29,616 nt of DNA from Elysia marginata (Eukaryota; Mollusca; Gastropoda; Plakobranchidae), in NCBI GenBank assembly GCA_019649035.1, contig BMAT01009635.1, positions 345,964 to 375,579 on the forward strand. Direction: 5' to 3'. The notes under the pieces are model-generated. The model saw only the letters and a list, made by a program, of their open reading frames with translations, was not told where the DNA came from and searched no databases. Made by a program: the position numbers and the translations under genes. Below, in pieces: positions 1 to 9,105 of this stretch. Every line of letters begins with the position of its first letter. Position 1 is the first letter of the stretch.

Positions 1-354
1 GAGGAGGAGGAGGAGGAACAACAATAGCAACGTCAAAAACTAAAGCAACAGGAGGAGGGAGAATAAAATGATTAAGACGAAAAGAGGGGGGGTGCAATAA
101 ACGACAATAAACTGGTACAAATGTAAAAAAGAAAGAGACAATGGGTCTTCATTTTAAAGGTAGTGAAATCGATTAAGGCGTAGGCTTAGCGCAGAAATAA
201 TCATTATGCATGTAAACCAATGTTATCACAGGGCTGTAGGTTGGGCGCCAAGAAAAGAAAACAAAGCAAGAGGTTCGGCAATCCATGCATAATTATAAAT
301 CAAGATCGGAAATTCTTTTAGGTTTGAATTAGAAACGCTTTGAGCCAGAGATTG

Positions 355-404
<50 letters not shown>

Positions 405-2052
405 TGAAGGGCGGTTGGGGTTGAGGAATGTCCTTTGAAAACGCTGTATAAGCACCTCTTTTATGCAGGTAATAAGGCCGTGAAAGATCATTAATTTCGT
501 TAGCAGACTGGTTGGGACGATGACTTGAACGGCACCATAACGTATGAGGCGCTTAGGAGAGCAATGAGAAGTAAAATTGATATAATAACTGTTTAAGTCT
601 TGCAACGATAGTGTTGGGAGGCCTTTGACTCGAGTTTTCAAACACTTTTCTAAATTACTGACGAAAATAGAAAAGGATACCAACATTGATATTAGTGCTG
701 CGAAATTCCAATTTCGAAATGTTTGAAGGCAGAGGAAGACATCCAGAGAGAACAGAGGAATTGGAAGGAGGGATGGTGGGGGATAAGGAAGGTGGAGGGA
801 AAGATTCGAGGGAAGGGGTGAGAAGGAACGAAGCAGGCCTGGGGTTAGTTGATTCATGTCAGCTTGTCTGCTGGGGTGTCTGTGTGTGTGTTCTGCTGTC
901 TTATTTTGTCAGGAGGGCTGAGTATTGCGTCGTATTAACCGGACAGCTCGCTGGACAGTGACTTATTAGCGCTGCAGTCCCTGGTCTGGTAGTATGGCTT
1001 GAAAGGAAGTAAAGGACAACAGAGGCAATGCCAGGTCAGGATTTAATTGCCATACCTTGAGGTCAGAGACGAGAGAAAGTTGCGCGAAATTCAGCTAAAC
1101 CTTATATAACAAAACGTAATTTTTTGTTCTTAGTCCACACAAGACTAGTTCGGTATTATAACAGGAATGTTTTTTTAATGAATTCATTTGACTTATGTAG
1201 GACTATTGAAATGTGCCCAATGGTCATATTATTTTATGTAAAAAAAAACTTAACTCATTACGGTTAGGAGTTGAAACGCCAAAGAGAAACGTATCCATTT
1301 TATTGCTTATGAAATAAATTTGAAAAGGTATTTTTATCCTTCGGCTTAGGATTCTATACGCCAATACGATAGTAGTGTAGACTCGAATCTGTTAGCTTAT
1401 TATAGATATATATCGACAGGGGTTTTTTTAAAAGCTAGTACAGTGTCATATGCCCGAAAAAAATCTTAAATTCAAAGGCAATCAACATTGAACAGTAACT
1501 GAAAATTAAGATAAAACAGAAAATTAAATGTTTTGTGAAAAGATAATTTCAGCACGCGATTTTTTTTATAACAAGGTATTCTTATATTTAACGTAGTCAT
1601 ACCATTTCATTAAAACGGTTCAAATGATCAATCATTACAGATAAAAGGAATGTAGAATTTTTGGTTCGACTTAAACGTTTAAAAGTTAAAGCTCTGATAA
1701 CAGTGATACGTTTTATTATCAATTTCAAGTAAACACAAACAAAAATGAACGCCATAGAAATTTCCCATGCAAATTGTAGGAGACCTAGATCTATATAAGC
1801 TTTAAATAGCTTACTTCTTACAAGGAGACATTGTAAGCCTAAACTGCTTTAAACTTGTCTCAAATTATTGTCATCCAAACTTATTTACCCTCTTAAGCAT
1901 TCAAAGTGTACCCTGTATGGGTGCTGTAAAAACACAGAACTCACAATGGTGATACCATGAGCGCCCTCTCTTTGCCTAGTGATAAATAATAGGCTTGTGG
2001 TTTGTACATCAACTTACTAACTAGATTTTCAAAAACCCTAGACATCACTCAC
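1..2052. other. Gene-free stretch, probably an intron of the formin gene
   Basis: No formin continuation with a credible acceptor was found on the minus strand here, so the second coding exon must lie off the left edge. The stretch is AT-rich with many stops in all frames. It contains a short GGA run at the start and a GA run at 358-400. The long minus-strand open frame across 318-857 is low-complexity (SLSLSL from the GA repeat) and is not a gene. Confidence 0.6.
358..400. repeat. (GA)n microsatellite
   Basis: An uninterrupted GA dinucleotide run of 43 bases within the probable formin intron. Confidence 0.97.
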
Positions 2053-2683
2053 CTGTAGCAAATCTTTTGATGAATTCGTCATTCTCTATAATGTAATCCA
2101 GGCTTTGTTGGGAATCCATGACCAGTGAAATGCACTCCACGCAGCCGACCTGCAATAGAACTCCGAAAAAAGAACTGCCTGTAGAGTGTTCTGGTCTACT
2201 GTGTGAGGGTGGAGATGCAGGAACAACGGGAGCTGCGGGTGTTACAGTTATCTGTGGTATAGCTGACGAAAACGCTGCAGCAATCTCACTATTTTCACCT
2301 TCAGTAGAACTTAGATCACTGTCACTGTCTGGGTAATTTTCGGGAGATATTTCTTGAGCTCCAGAATCTGGAAAATCGTTTGAAGAATCTAATACCACAG
2401 GGCTGTAGCTTTTTCTAGTTGCCTCAAGGGTCTCGAAAAGAATTTCCAAGCCATGGTTGTCTAGGAATATTCGAAGCCAGGCGGGATCGCGCCTCCGTAG
2501 TTGTCTGGCTATTGCGGCATAAACATTGACTCGTGGCTGTTGAAGTAAAACCACGGCATGGGCCGCACCGAGCGCTGCCTCGGAATCGTGGTGAACTTTG
2601 GCCGCATGCAGCCAGCCAATCGCGAGTCGTTTCACAAGCTGAGCCCATTTTGCTTCCTCGCATCGGCCAACCGGATTTGCCAT
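2053..2683 (-). CDS. INF2: First coding exon of an INF2-like formin (GTPase-binding/armadillo N-terminus)
   Basis: This encodes the first 210 residues of a formin, a family that nucleates and elongates unbranched actin filaments. Residues 9-20 (EEAKWAQLVKRL) match the short N-terminal helix of INF2. Residues 65-90 (RDPAWLRIFLDNHGLEILFE and following) and 179-210 (GCVECISLVMDSQQSLDYII and following) match the two halves of the formin GTPase-binding/FH3 region; vertebrate INF2 has a similar CVSCVRAVMNSRQG stretch. The start is the ATG at 2683; the frame stays open upstream to about 2761 but offers no better ATG. The exon ends at 2053 in CAG|GTGAGT, a consensus donor in phase 1, so the next exon should begin by completing a G-initial codon, which suits the alanine expected there. 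Residues about 91-172 form a Ser/Asp/Pro-rich insert absent from vertebrate INF2 as I recall it. FH1, FH2 and DAD domains lie beyond the left edge. A FHDC1-type formin is the main alternative. Confidence 0.78.
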
Positions 2684-2859
2684 AGCAGCGGGTGTTGGTG
2701 GAGGTACAGGGGGTTTTCTCGTACCTGTGACGAGTTGGCTTAAAACGTTTCCCTCCAACACAATTTAAATTAGTTTTGGTTTCAACTAATTTCTACTCAT
2801 AGTCATTCATCACATTCCTTCGTTATGAAAGAGCAGCTTTGTTTTTTATCTGCCATTAC
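2684..2859 (-). other. Probable 5' UTR part of the formin coding exon, with acceptor at its start
   Basis: On the minus strand a pyrimidine tract (TTTTTTCCTTTTCC) ends in AG at 2861-2860, giving a good splice acceptor 176 bases upstream of the formin ATG. The segment between it and the ATG has stops in the coding frame, so it would be leader sequence. Acceptor quality is seen directly; use of the site is inferred. Confidence 0.45.
2803..2856 (-). other. Upstream ORF in the putative formin leader
   Basis: If the acceptor at 2860-2861 is used, the exon begins GTAATGGCAG. The ATG at 2856 opens a 17-codon frame (MADKKQSCSFITKECDE) ending in TGA at 2805-2803, 120 bases before the formin ATG at 2683. 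It would be the first AUG in that exon and could reduce formin translation. There is no evidence for a function of the peptide itself. Confidence 0.35.
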
Positions 2860-3633
2860 CTGGAAAAGGAAAAAATACACGAGGTGAATAACACGCCGAT
2901 AAAGCAAGTTGGCACTCACATTTTTTTGCATCATTACCTAAAAAATGCATAGTCAAATTCTGTATTTCTTCAAACATGCTTTCCGTGTTTTGAGAATAAA
3001 ATGAACTTCAGTCTTAAGTATTACATTCTGAGGTATGTTGAAGCTCCAAAATTTTAGTTACCAGAACTCAGTTACTTCATGATCGAGCAAGATAAAATTT
3101 ATTGATTGATTTGAAATTATAAATTTAAAAAAATTAATCCTTTATCCAGATAGTGAAGACCAAAACCAAATGAAAATGTAAGTATCGAACAAAATCAGCG
3201 ATCGACAAGGTAAACCATTGTATTTGTAAGCTAATAAAATGCCGTAAGTGTTCGGCATTTCCTTAAGGGGCATTCTATTTTTTTTTTCCAATTTACACCA
3301 GCTTTTGGGTATGTTTTAACCGATGTCCTTAAAATGGTGGATATTATAACGACCACTGATTAAACAAGCTATAAATTTGGACGGTTTAACAGGCCCAATC
3401 AAAGAGAAATATAGTAGAAACATCCAATGCTAACAATATTCATGGTTATTGGAAAACTTTACTCGAAACTTGTCAGGAAGGTCGTTCTGTTTCAGCATTG
3501 TCATCAAACAGGTTTAAGTGAAGATGAAGAATTCGAAACTGTCCACATGGTCTGTGTTGGTGTTTGTGTGTGTGTGTGGGGGGGGGTGGGAGGCAGGTGC
3601 TCAGCCTAAGGACTAGCCTACTGAGGCACTCAC
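2860..3633 (-). other. Putative first intron of the formin gene
   Basis: Bounded on the minus strand by the GTGAGT donor after 3634 and the polypyrimidine-AG acceptor at 2861-2860. Inside are a perfect 8-bp hairpin (AAATGCCG 3237-3244, CGGCATTT 3253-3260) and a GT run followed by poly-G at 3564-3586. Both splice ends are inferred. Confidence 0.35.
3564..3586. repeat. (GT)n followed by a G9 run
   Basis: A short GT dinucleotide run passes directly into nine consecutive Gs, then TGGGAGG. The G-rich part is typical of slippage-prone sequence. Confidence 0.9.
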
Positions 3634-3730
3634 CTTTTTGTGCTAGGGCGTGGCCGTTACGGTTGAACTAACAACTCAATCTAAATATGACTAATTCTGG
3701 CGCCGGACCCTGGCTGTGATGCCCGTTAGT
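3634..3730 (-). other. Candidate non-coding first exon of the formin gene
   Basis: The minus strand reads CACAAAAAG|GTGAGTGC with the exon ending at 3634, a near-consensus donor. It lies 773 bases upstream of the acceptor at 2860-2861. The preceding 90 or so bases are locally richer in G+C (GGTCCGGCGCCAG) than the surroundings and carry no long open frame, as expected for a 5' UTR exon. The right-hand limit given is approximate because no transcription start or TATA element can be assigned. Cap-analysis or RNA-seq junction reads spanning 3634 to 2859 would confirm it. Confidence 0.35.
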
Positions 3731-4689
3731 TTGACTCACGTCTCATTGCTCCCTTTCACGTCTTGTTAGGTTATCAGAAAAAAGTGATTATAACACTAAA
3801 TTCTGGGAGCCTTCACGAGAAATCTGTTGTTTCTCTTCCTGTGTCTATCTTATGCCAAAGTGACTAAGCCTCTTTTTGTATCTCTTATTTGTCTCATTTG
3901 GCGACATTAGATTTTTACGCTAAACCGTTCACAAATGAAAGTAGAAAAAATGTATTTATCAAATCCAAAAATGAAAAAAAATATATCATTACTTATATCA
4001 TATCTCTCTAAAATATTGTTATTATCATCATCATACTTTTGTCTAATCTCACAGATACATGTATTTGGTCGAAAACCTGATTCTATTTTTTGTTTCTCTT
4101 ATTGCCTCTCGGTACTTCATACACATTCATTCATCCTTCTTTATCCTCCTCTCCTTCCTCACAATCTTTAATCCTTCTCCATCATTCGCACATTCTTCTT
4201 CTTCTTCTTTGTATCGCTTTGTATTGCTTTGCACTTCTATTCAAGTGCCCAGACAGCAGACAAACATAAATCTTCTTTGCTTTCCTCCTTAAATTGTCAA
4301 GAGAGCTAACCGTCTGTGTATGCATTGAGCATTCTAAACTGTCACTCTGACTTTTTGAAAAGTGGTTCCTAAAACTAGCCTACCATTGCCTGAAAGCAGA
4401 ATTTAGTAGTTTTTTTCCAGCACTCTAAAGCAAAGGTGTTGTGACTGGTATCCAAATATATATTGCTTTGGTATCGAATATTTCCACACTTTAGAACAAA
4501 TTGTTACAGATCAAGCTTTTTTTTTTTAATTTATGTAGTTTGCCTGAACATTTTGTATACTACTTTTAGGTAAAGTTTTCGCGTTACGTATTGAATACAT
4601 ACTATGTCCAATATTTAAAATCAGCATAGCTAGTTGTTTTTCAAATTAAAATAATTATTATGATGTACATCGTGATCGCCTTAACGTTA

Positions 4690-4865
4690 TAAATGTTTAT
4701 CATTATCATGGTCATCAACAACGACATCAAAATAATAATTTTCTTTCTCAATGTCTTCGTCGTCATTATCAATATTATCATCCTCACCATCATCGTAACT
4801 ATCATCGCCATCATAACCATCCTTACTATTATTGCGAAGGTCATCATCATGATTCCCATCTTTGA
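4690..4865. repeat. Degenerate ATC/ATT trinucleotide tract
   Basis: Cryptically simple sequence made mainly of ATC, ATT, GTC and ACC triplets, producing Ile-rich translations on one strand and Asp/Asn-rich ones on the other. It looks like a decayed (ATC)n microsatellite; the open frames through it are not genes. Confidence 0.8.
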
Positions 4866-4960
4866 CTCTTTGTAAAGAGTCTGTTTTTTTTTTCCTCTGT
4901 TTTCGCATGATATGGATGCCCATTAACCAGAGATACTGTAAGAATAGTAGATGGAAGAAA

Positions 4961-4977
4961 GAGAGAGAGAGAGAGAG
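4961..4977. repeat. (GA)n short microsatellite
   Basis: About eight GA units followed by CGACAAG. Confidence 0.9.
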
Positions 4978-6368
4978 CGACAAGAAAGAATTATAAAGAA
5001 TTATAAAAGCATATGTGAACAAGGGGGGAAAGGAAGGTAGCAGGTTGTATAACCCGGGAAAACTACATGTAGTAATTATGAGGTTAATCCCGAAAAGTGC
5101 CATGATGAAATCAGCCATGAATTTTGCTTGAAGAAACATCCTGGAAATTAATGTATACGTTTTGTACGCTCAAAGACCTACAACTGAGCAATCTCATCAA
5201 TAAATGGCGCATGCACTGTAGGCTTTTACGTAGGCAGTATAGAGACGGAAACATTTAAAGTAGTCGGGTATTTGGCCATGACTGGTTTCAAGAAACGCTA
5301 TAACTACCAGACAACGGAACTCAATTAAGGCCTTGTCGAAGTCTGCAAATCCCTACGGATTATAGGGCCTAGTTTCCAGGGGCGAACCTCTTCTGACACA
5401 ATAGCAAAGGGCAACAGGTTTGGGTGCTCAAACACTACCCAATACCGTAGGGTGTTTGCTGGGGACAGGAACAGATAGTGCCGCGTATGCGAGACCTGTT
5501 GATCCGTCTGACTTCTCGCGGGGAGGATTGCGATTCCCACTGAATGCGATACGACCGTGTAAATCGACACCTTCGTAAGGACATTATTCTTCTGCTAATA
5601 CCTGTCTTGTGAGTAACTATATCCTAAGTGTCCCTTTGGATGTTCTAGTGTTTAATGTCGGAAGAAAATGTCAGTTCTAACCCATTCAATGCGGCAGATA
5701 TGTAGGCCTATATCTTTGTCTGTTTTATATCCTGATACTTGTGATGAGTATTTAAAAGACCCATCTGACTACAAGCCTGACTTAGGAAGATTTGCAAATG
5801 ACATACGCATACACCCTTTTACACACTCTTTTCTGTTAAAACTTAGAGAAGATACTTAATTTTTATTTGACCAAAACCCCATTTGGTATGCAACTAGCGC
5901 AAAAGAGTCGGATGAGACGGTGTCTTATTCAAAGGCGTTCACTTTTTGAATATTGCATTATGTTCAGAGCATTCAATATTTTCAGTCTCATAAGTCTTTA
6001 GATTTCTTGATCGTTTAAAATATTGCAAAAATTGTACTGGTGTAATTATGTTGAACGCACGGTATTATAGACAGGTGATTTAGTAAGACAAATCACATGG
6101 ACATTTCAAGTTGCATTCTTCCAACAATAGCTTACTGTCATTAGAAAACAAGATTTCGTTAGGCCTGCACTGTTATGAAGAAAAGAAAATAAGGCTAAAT
6201 TTTTTAACATCGGTTAGGATGGTGGATTTTGTTAGTCATGATGACGTCACGACCAAAGGACAAAAAAGGACAGGATATAAACAAGCAACCGCTTCCAAGA
6301 GTCTAGATTCTTAGTTGTAGCGAAAGGGGGGGGGCGTGTCCCTATATTTCTGCCTCTTCCCATGTTCC

Positions 6369-6473
6369 TATTTATCTATCTATCTATTTATTTTTATCTA
6401 ATTACGTATTATCTGTCTATCTATCTATCTACCTATCTCATTATTTATCTATCTAACTACCTATCTGTCTATA
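6369..6473. repeat. (CTAT)n degenerate tetranucleotide tract
   Basis: CTAT/CTGT/TTAT units with interruptions (CTAATTACG, CTCATTAT). An eroded version of the CTAT arrays near 16.67 kb and 23.9 kb. Confidence 0.92.
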
Positions 6474-7191
6474 TCTCTTGTATTCTCCATCTCTTCTACT
6501 ATCCCCTTTTGATTGCCCAGCATCTCAATCATTAGAGAGATCAGACAGCTGTTCTAAACAACTCTTACTTTGATCTCTGTACTGTGTAAAAAAATCAGCT
6601 AAAGTTGTTTTATGTAGTGCTTCAAAAACGGGAACTTAATAAAAATCATTCGTCCGTTGTAGCATCTAAAACATTTCAAGGCATAAAATAGGCCGCAAAT
6701 AAAGGCAATAAGTATGTGTGAAAGCAACACAATTTTTTACGTGGCTGACTTTCTTGCACCAACTTGAAAAAAGCGCTTTCTTTTCTTTATGAACTCTTGC
6801 AATCTTTTTATGCATTTTAGATGTGTGGTTATCATGGTTGAAAGCCTTCACATTACGCGTATTGCTTTTATCCTACTTATCCCTCTCAAAATATGACGAG
6901 AGTGTAACATCAACTACCAAATTTTGTGCCCACAGTATGCCTTTTACGTAGAAGTCAACGAAGATGACGAGGGGGTAGTCATGCATACATAAATGAAATA
7001 AAACTAAAATCTCCATACGAAAGAATTTAATGGTGATATTTCAAATATAAGAAAAAAATTGCGGTTGTGGGTTGTTTTTTAACTAGATCTACATATAAAA
7101 AACATCAGTTAAAAGAGCTATTTATTGTTTTAAAAAATAGAGAAACCATGAACGGGTTCAATATGATATTTATAAAGATGGATAGAGGCTC

Positions 7192-7193
<2 letters not shown>

Positions 7194-7229
<36 letters not shown>

Positions 7230-7290
7230 AGGGGGCCAGAGGGAGAGAGAGAGATAAAGGGGGCGAGAGGGAGGGAGAGAGAGAGAAAAA
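7194..7290. repeat. Polypurine (GA)n tract with a duplicated AGATAAAGGGGG unit
   Basis: GA-rich tract in which GAGAGATAAAGGGGGC followed by AGAGGGAG occurs twice in tandem (around 7220-7246 and 7247-7275). The short frames on both strands here are composed of repeat residues (RERERE or SLSLSL) and are not genes. Confidence 0.93.
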
Positions 7291-8190
7291 AAACATTGAA
7301 AGATAGACAGAGGGGCGAGGACGTGGCGACGGAGGGAAGGAGGGGCAAAAGAAATCCAGAGATAGAGATGAAGCAAATAATGGATAGCGACAGAGTTAGG
7401 TTGATAGATACTCAGACTGAAACAAGAGTGCAAAGAGAAGAGAGTACTGATATATAGAACTAGTCAATTTGTCCTACTAGCCGTGAAAAGAAACTAAGAT
7501 GAAACCGACAGATGGAACCTATGTCTATACTCAAAGCACATGCTAAGAGTACATAAGAGTTTTAAAAAACCTTAATGAGATTATTTTTCAAACCAAATGT
7601 TGACGTGTTATTCATAGCTTAGAACTGCCGAGTTTACGCACAGTTCCCTGTGTTTTTTATGTTCCTTGATTCTACATATTAAATCGTACTTGTTCTTACG
7701 CTTTATTTTGTAAATGTAAAACAAAAATATTTTTAAAATGTCTCTCTTGTGCCGTAGAACGAGACTTTCCAAGAAAAGGTGCGCAAAGAAAGTTTGTTGA
7801 TTTGACAGCGCACTCTTTTAGAATGTATCACAAGTAAAAGCTGGCTTTGTCGAACGCACCATCTAACACTTAATCTTATTATGAACTAGCCTTCGAATCT
7901 AGACCTAAGCATTGATGCGTATTCAGATTTTAAACGCTGAAAAGGAGCTCTCCTAGGCCTCGGTTTTTTTTTTTAAATATGCCTATGTAAATCTTCAGAT
8001 GCTTCTTCATTAAAAAAGATTTTTGTCTGTCATCAAAGAAGAAGACGTTGATTGTTTAGACCTTAGCTCCATTATAAGATTTACCGGCTAATCATAAAAT
8101 GTTAGCAAGAAACTTGGGGAGTTAAAACTTTTAAGAATGCAGTAAGAAAATTTAGATGATACTCCATCACAGGTGTATACGCGTGTCTTT

Positions 8191-8231
8191 GAGAGAGGGA
8201 GGGGTAGGAGGGGGGAGAGAGAGAGAGAGAA
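8191..8231. repeat. G/A-rich microsatellite
   Basis: GAGAGAGGGAGGGG, then TAGGAGGGGG, then a GA run. A purine tract with a single T interruption. Confidence 0.9.
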
Positions 8232-8437
8232 TGCGATGGAGAGAACAGAATAAGACCTTTTAAAATGGAGATAGGTTGGGAATGCTGCCTTGTAGGTCAT
8301 GGGAGAAAGTATAATTTATGCAAACAGCCTATCTAAAGGATTGTAAAAGAAGCCTTTACATCCATCATACATTTTACCACCAAGGTTTAAGACGCAATAA
8401 TTTTCTTTATGGATTTGTTTTCTCTCCTCGCGAGCAG

Positions 8438-8528
8438 ATGAACGAATTCAGTGAAAGCCTTCGCCTCGCGCATCGAGTGAATTATGACGATGCTCTAGTT
8501 TTCAAGGACTCGCACATCAAAGACCAGG
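8438..8528 (+). CDS. Exon of an unrecognised small protein gene (upstream exon)
   Basis: Coding-looking exon of 30 codons plus one base, starting MNEFSESLRLAHRVNYDDAL and ending HIKDQ. It is preceded by a pyrimidine tract and AG (TTTTCTCTCCTCGCGAGCAG) at 8437, so it is probably spliced in even though its first codon is ATG; that ATG might still be the initiator. The donor chosen is CAGG|GTCAGC after 8528, leaving phase 1, which is exactly what the exon at 9011 needs. The other visible donor, AAG|GTTGAC after 8539, gives the wrong phase. Read without splicing, the frame stops at 8585-8587. Base composition (GC-containing third positions) differs from the AT-rich flanks. Product unknown: a Q-D-W-x-x-D-W motif in the next exon vaguely recalls the ciliary C20orf85/CIMIP1 group, but I would not name it on that. 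Confidence 0.45.
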
Positions 8529-9010
8529 GTCAGCTTAAGGTTGACCTCCATGGGTGTCCATTGCAGTCACGGATGAAGTCACAATGATAGGGTCACAAAA
8601 AGTGACCCAACACCGCCCTCTCCCTTACTACTCATCTTTAACATTTCTACATCCAACCTCCAAACCTCTTTATCGCTTTATAATACAAACACAGACTTCC
8701 GTAGACTTCTAGTATAAGTCAGCTTTTTCTTTGCTCTGGGAGGGGGAGTGGGGGGGGGTTATTCCATGGGGATAATATTCCAAAGAGTTTAAATTGTTTT
8801 GAAAACAAATTAGGTTGCAAACAGATACAGAAGCAGGGATTTTCCCGCTTTTCTGTTTCGTTACGTACGTGACGGTGTAATTACTTAAGCCGATCCAGTA
8901 AGATTTAAATGTCATTAAAACATCGTAGGCCTATATAAGACAATCTTACAGTAAGGGGAATCTCTGCAGCTTTTTCCGTTTTCCCTCCCTTTTCTCTGCA
9001 TGGACAGCAG
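8529..9010 (+). other. Proposed intron between the two small exons
   Basis: 482 bases, beginning GTCAGC and ending in a long pyrimidine tract plus CAGCAG (TTTTTCCGTTTTCCCTCCC at 8971-8989, AG at 9009-9010). It contains the hairpin 8590-8608, a G-rich run near 8740-8758, and a TAGGCCTATATAAG box at 8926-8939. The donor is weak, so this intron rests mainly on phase agreement. Confidence 0.4.
8590..8608. other. Perfect 7-bp hairpin / inverted GGGTCA half-sites
   Basis: GGGTCAC-AAAAA-GTGACCC, directly after the in-frame TGATAG that ends the unspliced reading of the upstream exon. It could be a stem-loop in RNA or an inverted repeat of nuclear-receptor-like half-sites; neither is shown. Confidence 0.4.
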
Positions 9011-9105
9011 GGGGTCACCAGCGGCTTGCCCAGGACTGGGGTAAGGACTGGGAAAACCCGTACTTGGACCTGGACCGCTACAAAGAACCGGCACTGAGGC
9101 CATGA
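9011..9105 (+). CDS. Terminal coding exon of an unrecognised small protein gene
   Basis: Reads, after one split codon, GHQRLAQDWGKDWENP followed by YLDLDRYKEPALRP and a TGA at 9103-9105. Residue composition (four charged/aromatic clusters, DLDRYKEP) and codon choice (GAC, CTG, AAG, CGC) look strongly coding against AT-rich flanks. The acceptor is excellent: about 35 pyrimidine-rich bases and CAGCAG directly before 9011. Joined to the exon at 8438-8528 it gives a 61-residue frame or the C-terminus of a larger protein whose other exons I cannot find. No AATAAA is visible in the next 300 bases. The minus-strand frame over 8915-9160 is a shadow of this exon. Family not recognised. Confidence 0.55.

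Larger units (their letters stand above)
3731..8437. other. Intergenic, no supportable gene
   Basis: Contains simple repeats (listed separately) and AT-rich sequence. A patch at about 5340-5570 is clearly richer in G+C than its surroundings and has an 81-codon minus-strand frame, but the predicted residues resemble no family I recognise and no splice sites frame it convincingly. The remaining open frames are short or low-complexity. Confidence 0.6.

Noticed and set aside
318..857. Minus-strand frame of 179 codons
   Set aside because: Low-complexity Ser/Leu from the GA repeat, no recognisable domain, inside the probable formin intron.
2118..2743. Plus-strand and second minus-strand frames over the formin exon
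   Set aside because: They are shadows of the minus-strand formin coding frame, which has family similarity and a consensus donor.
4641..5139. Frames across the ATC/ATT tract
   Set aside because: Ile-, Met- or Asp-rich translations of a degenerate trinucleotide repeat.
5325..5570. 81-codon minus-strand frame in a G+C-richer patch
   Set aside because: No family recognised and no convincing splice sites; may be a repeat remnant, but too weak to call.
7067..7433. Frames over the GA tract on both strands
   Set aside because: RERERE and SLSLSL repeats; no unique coding sequence.
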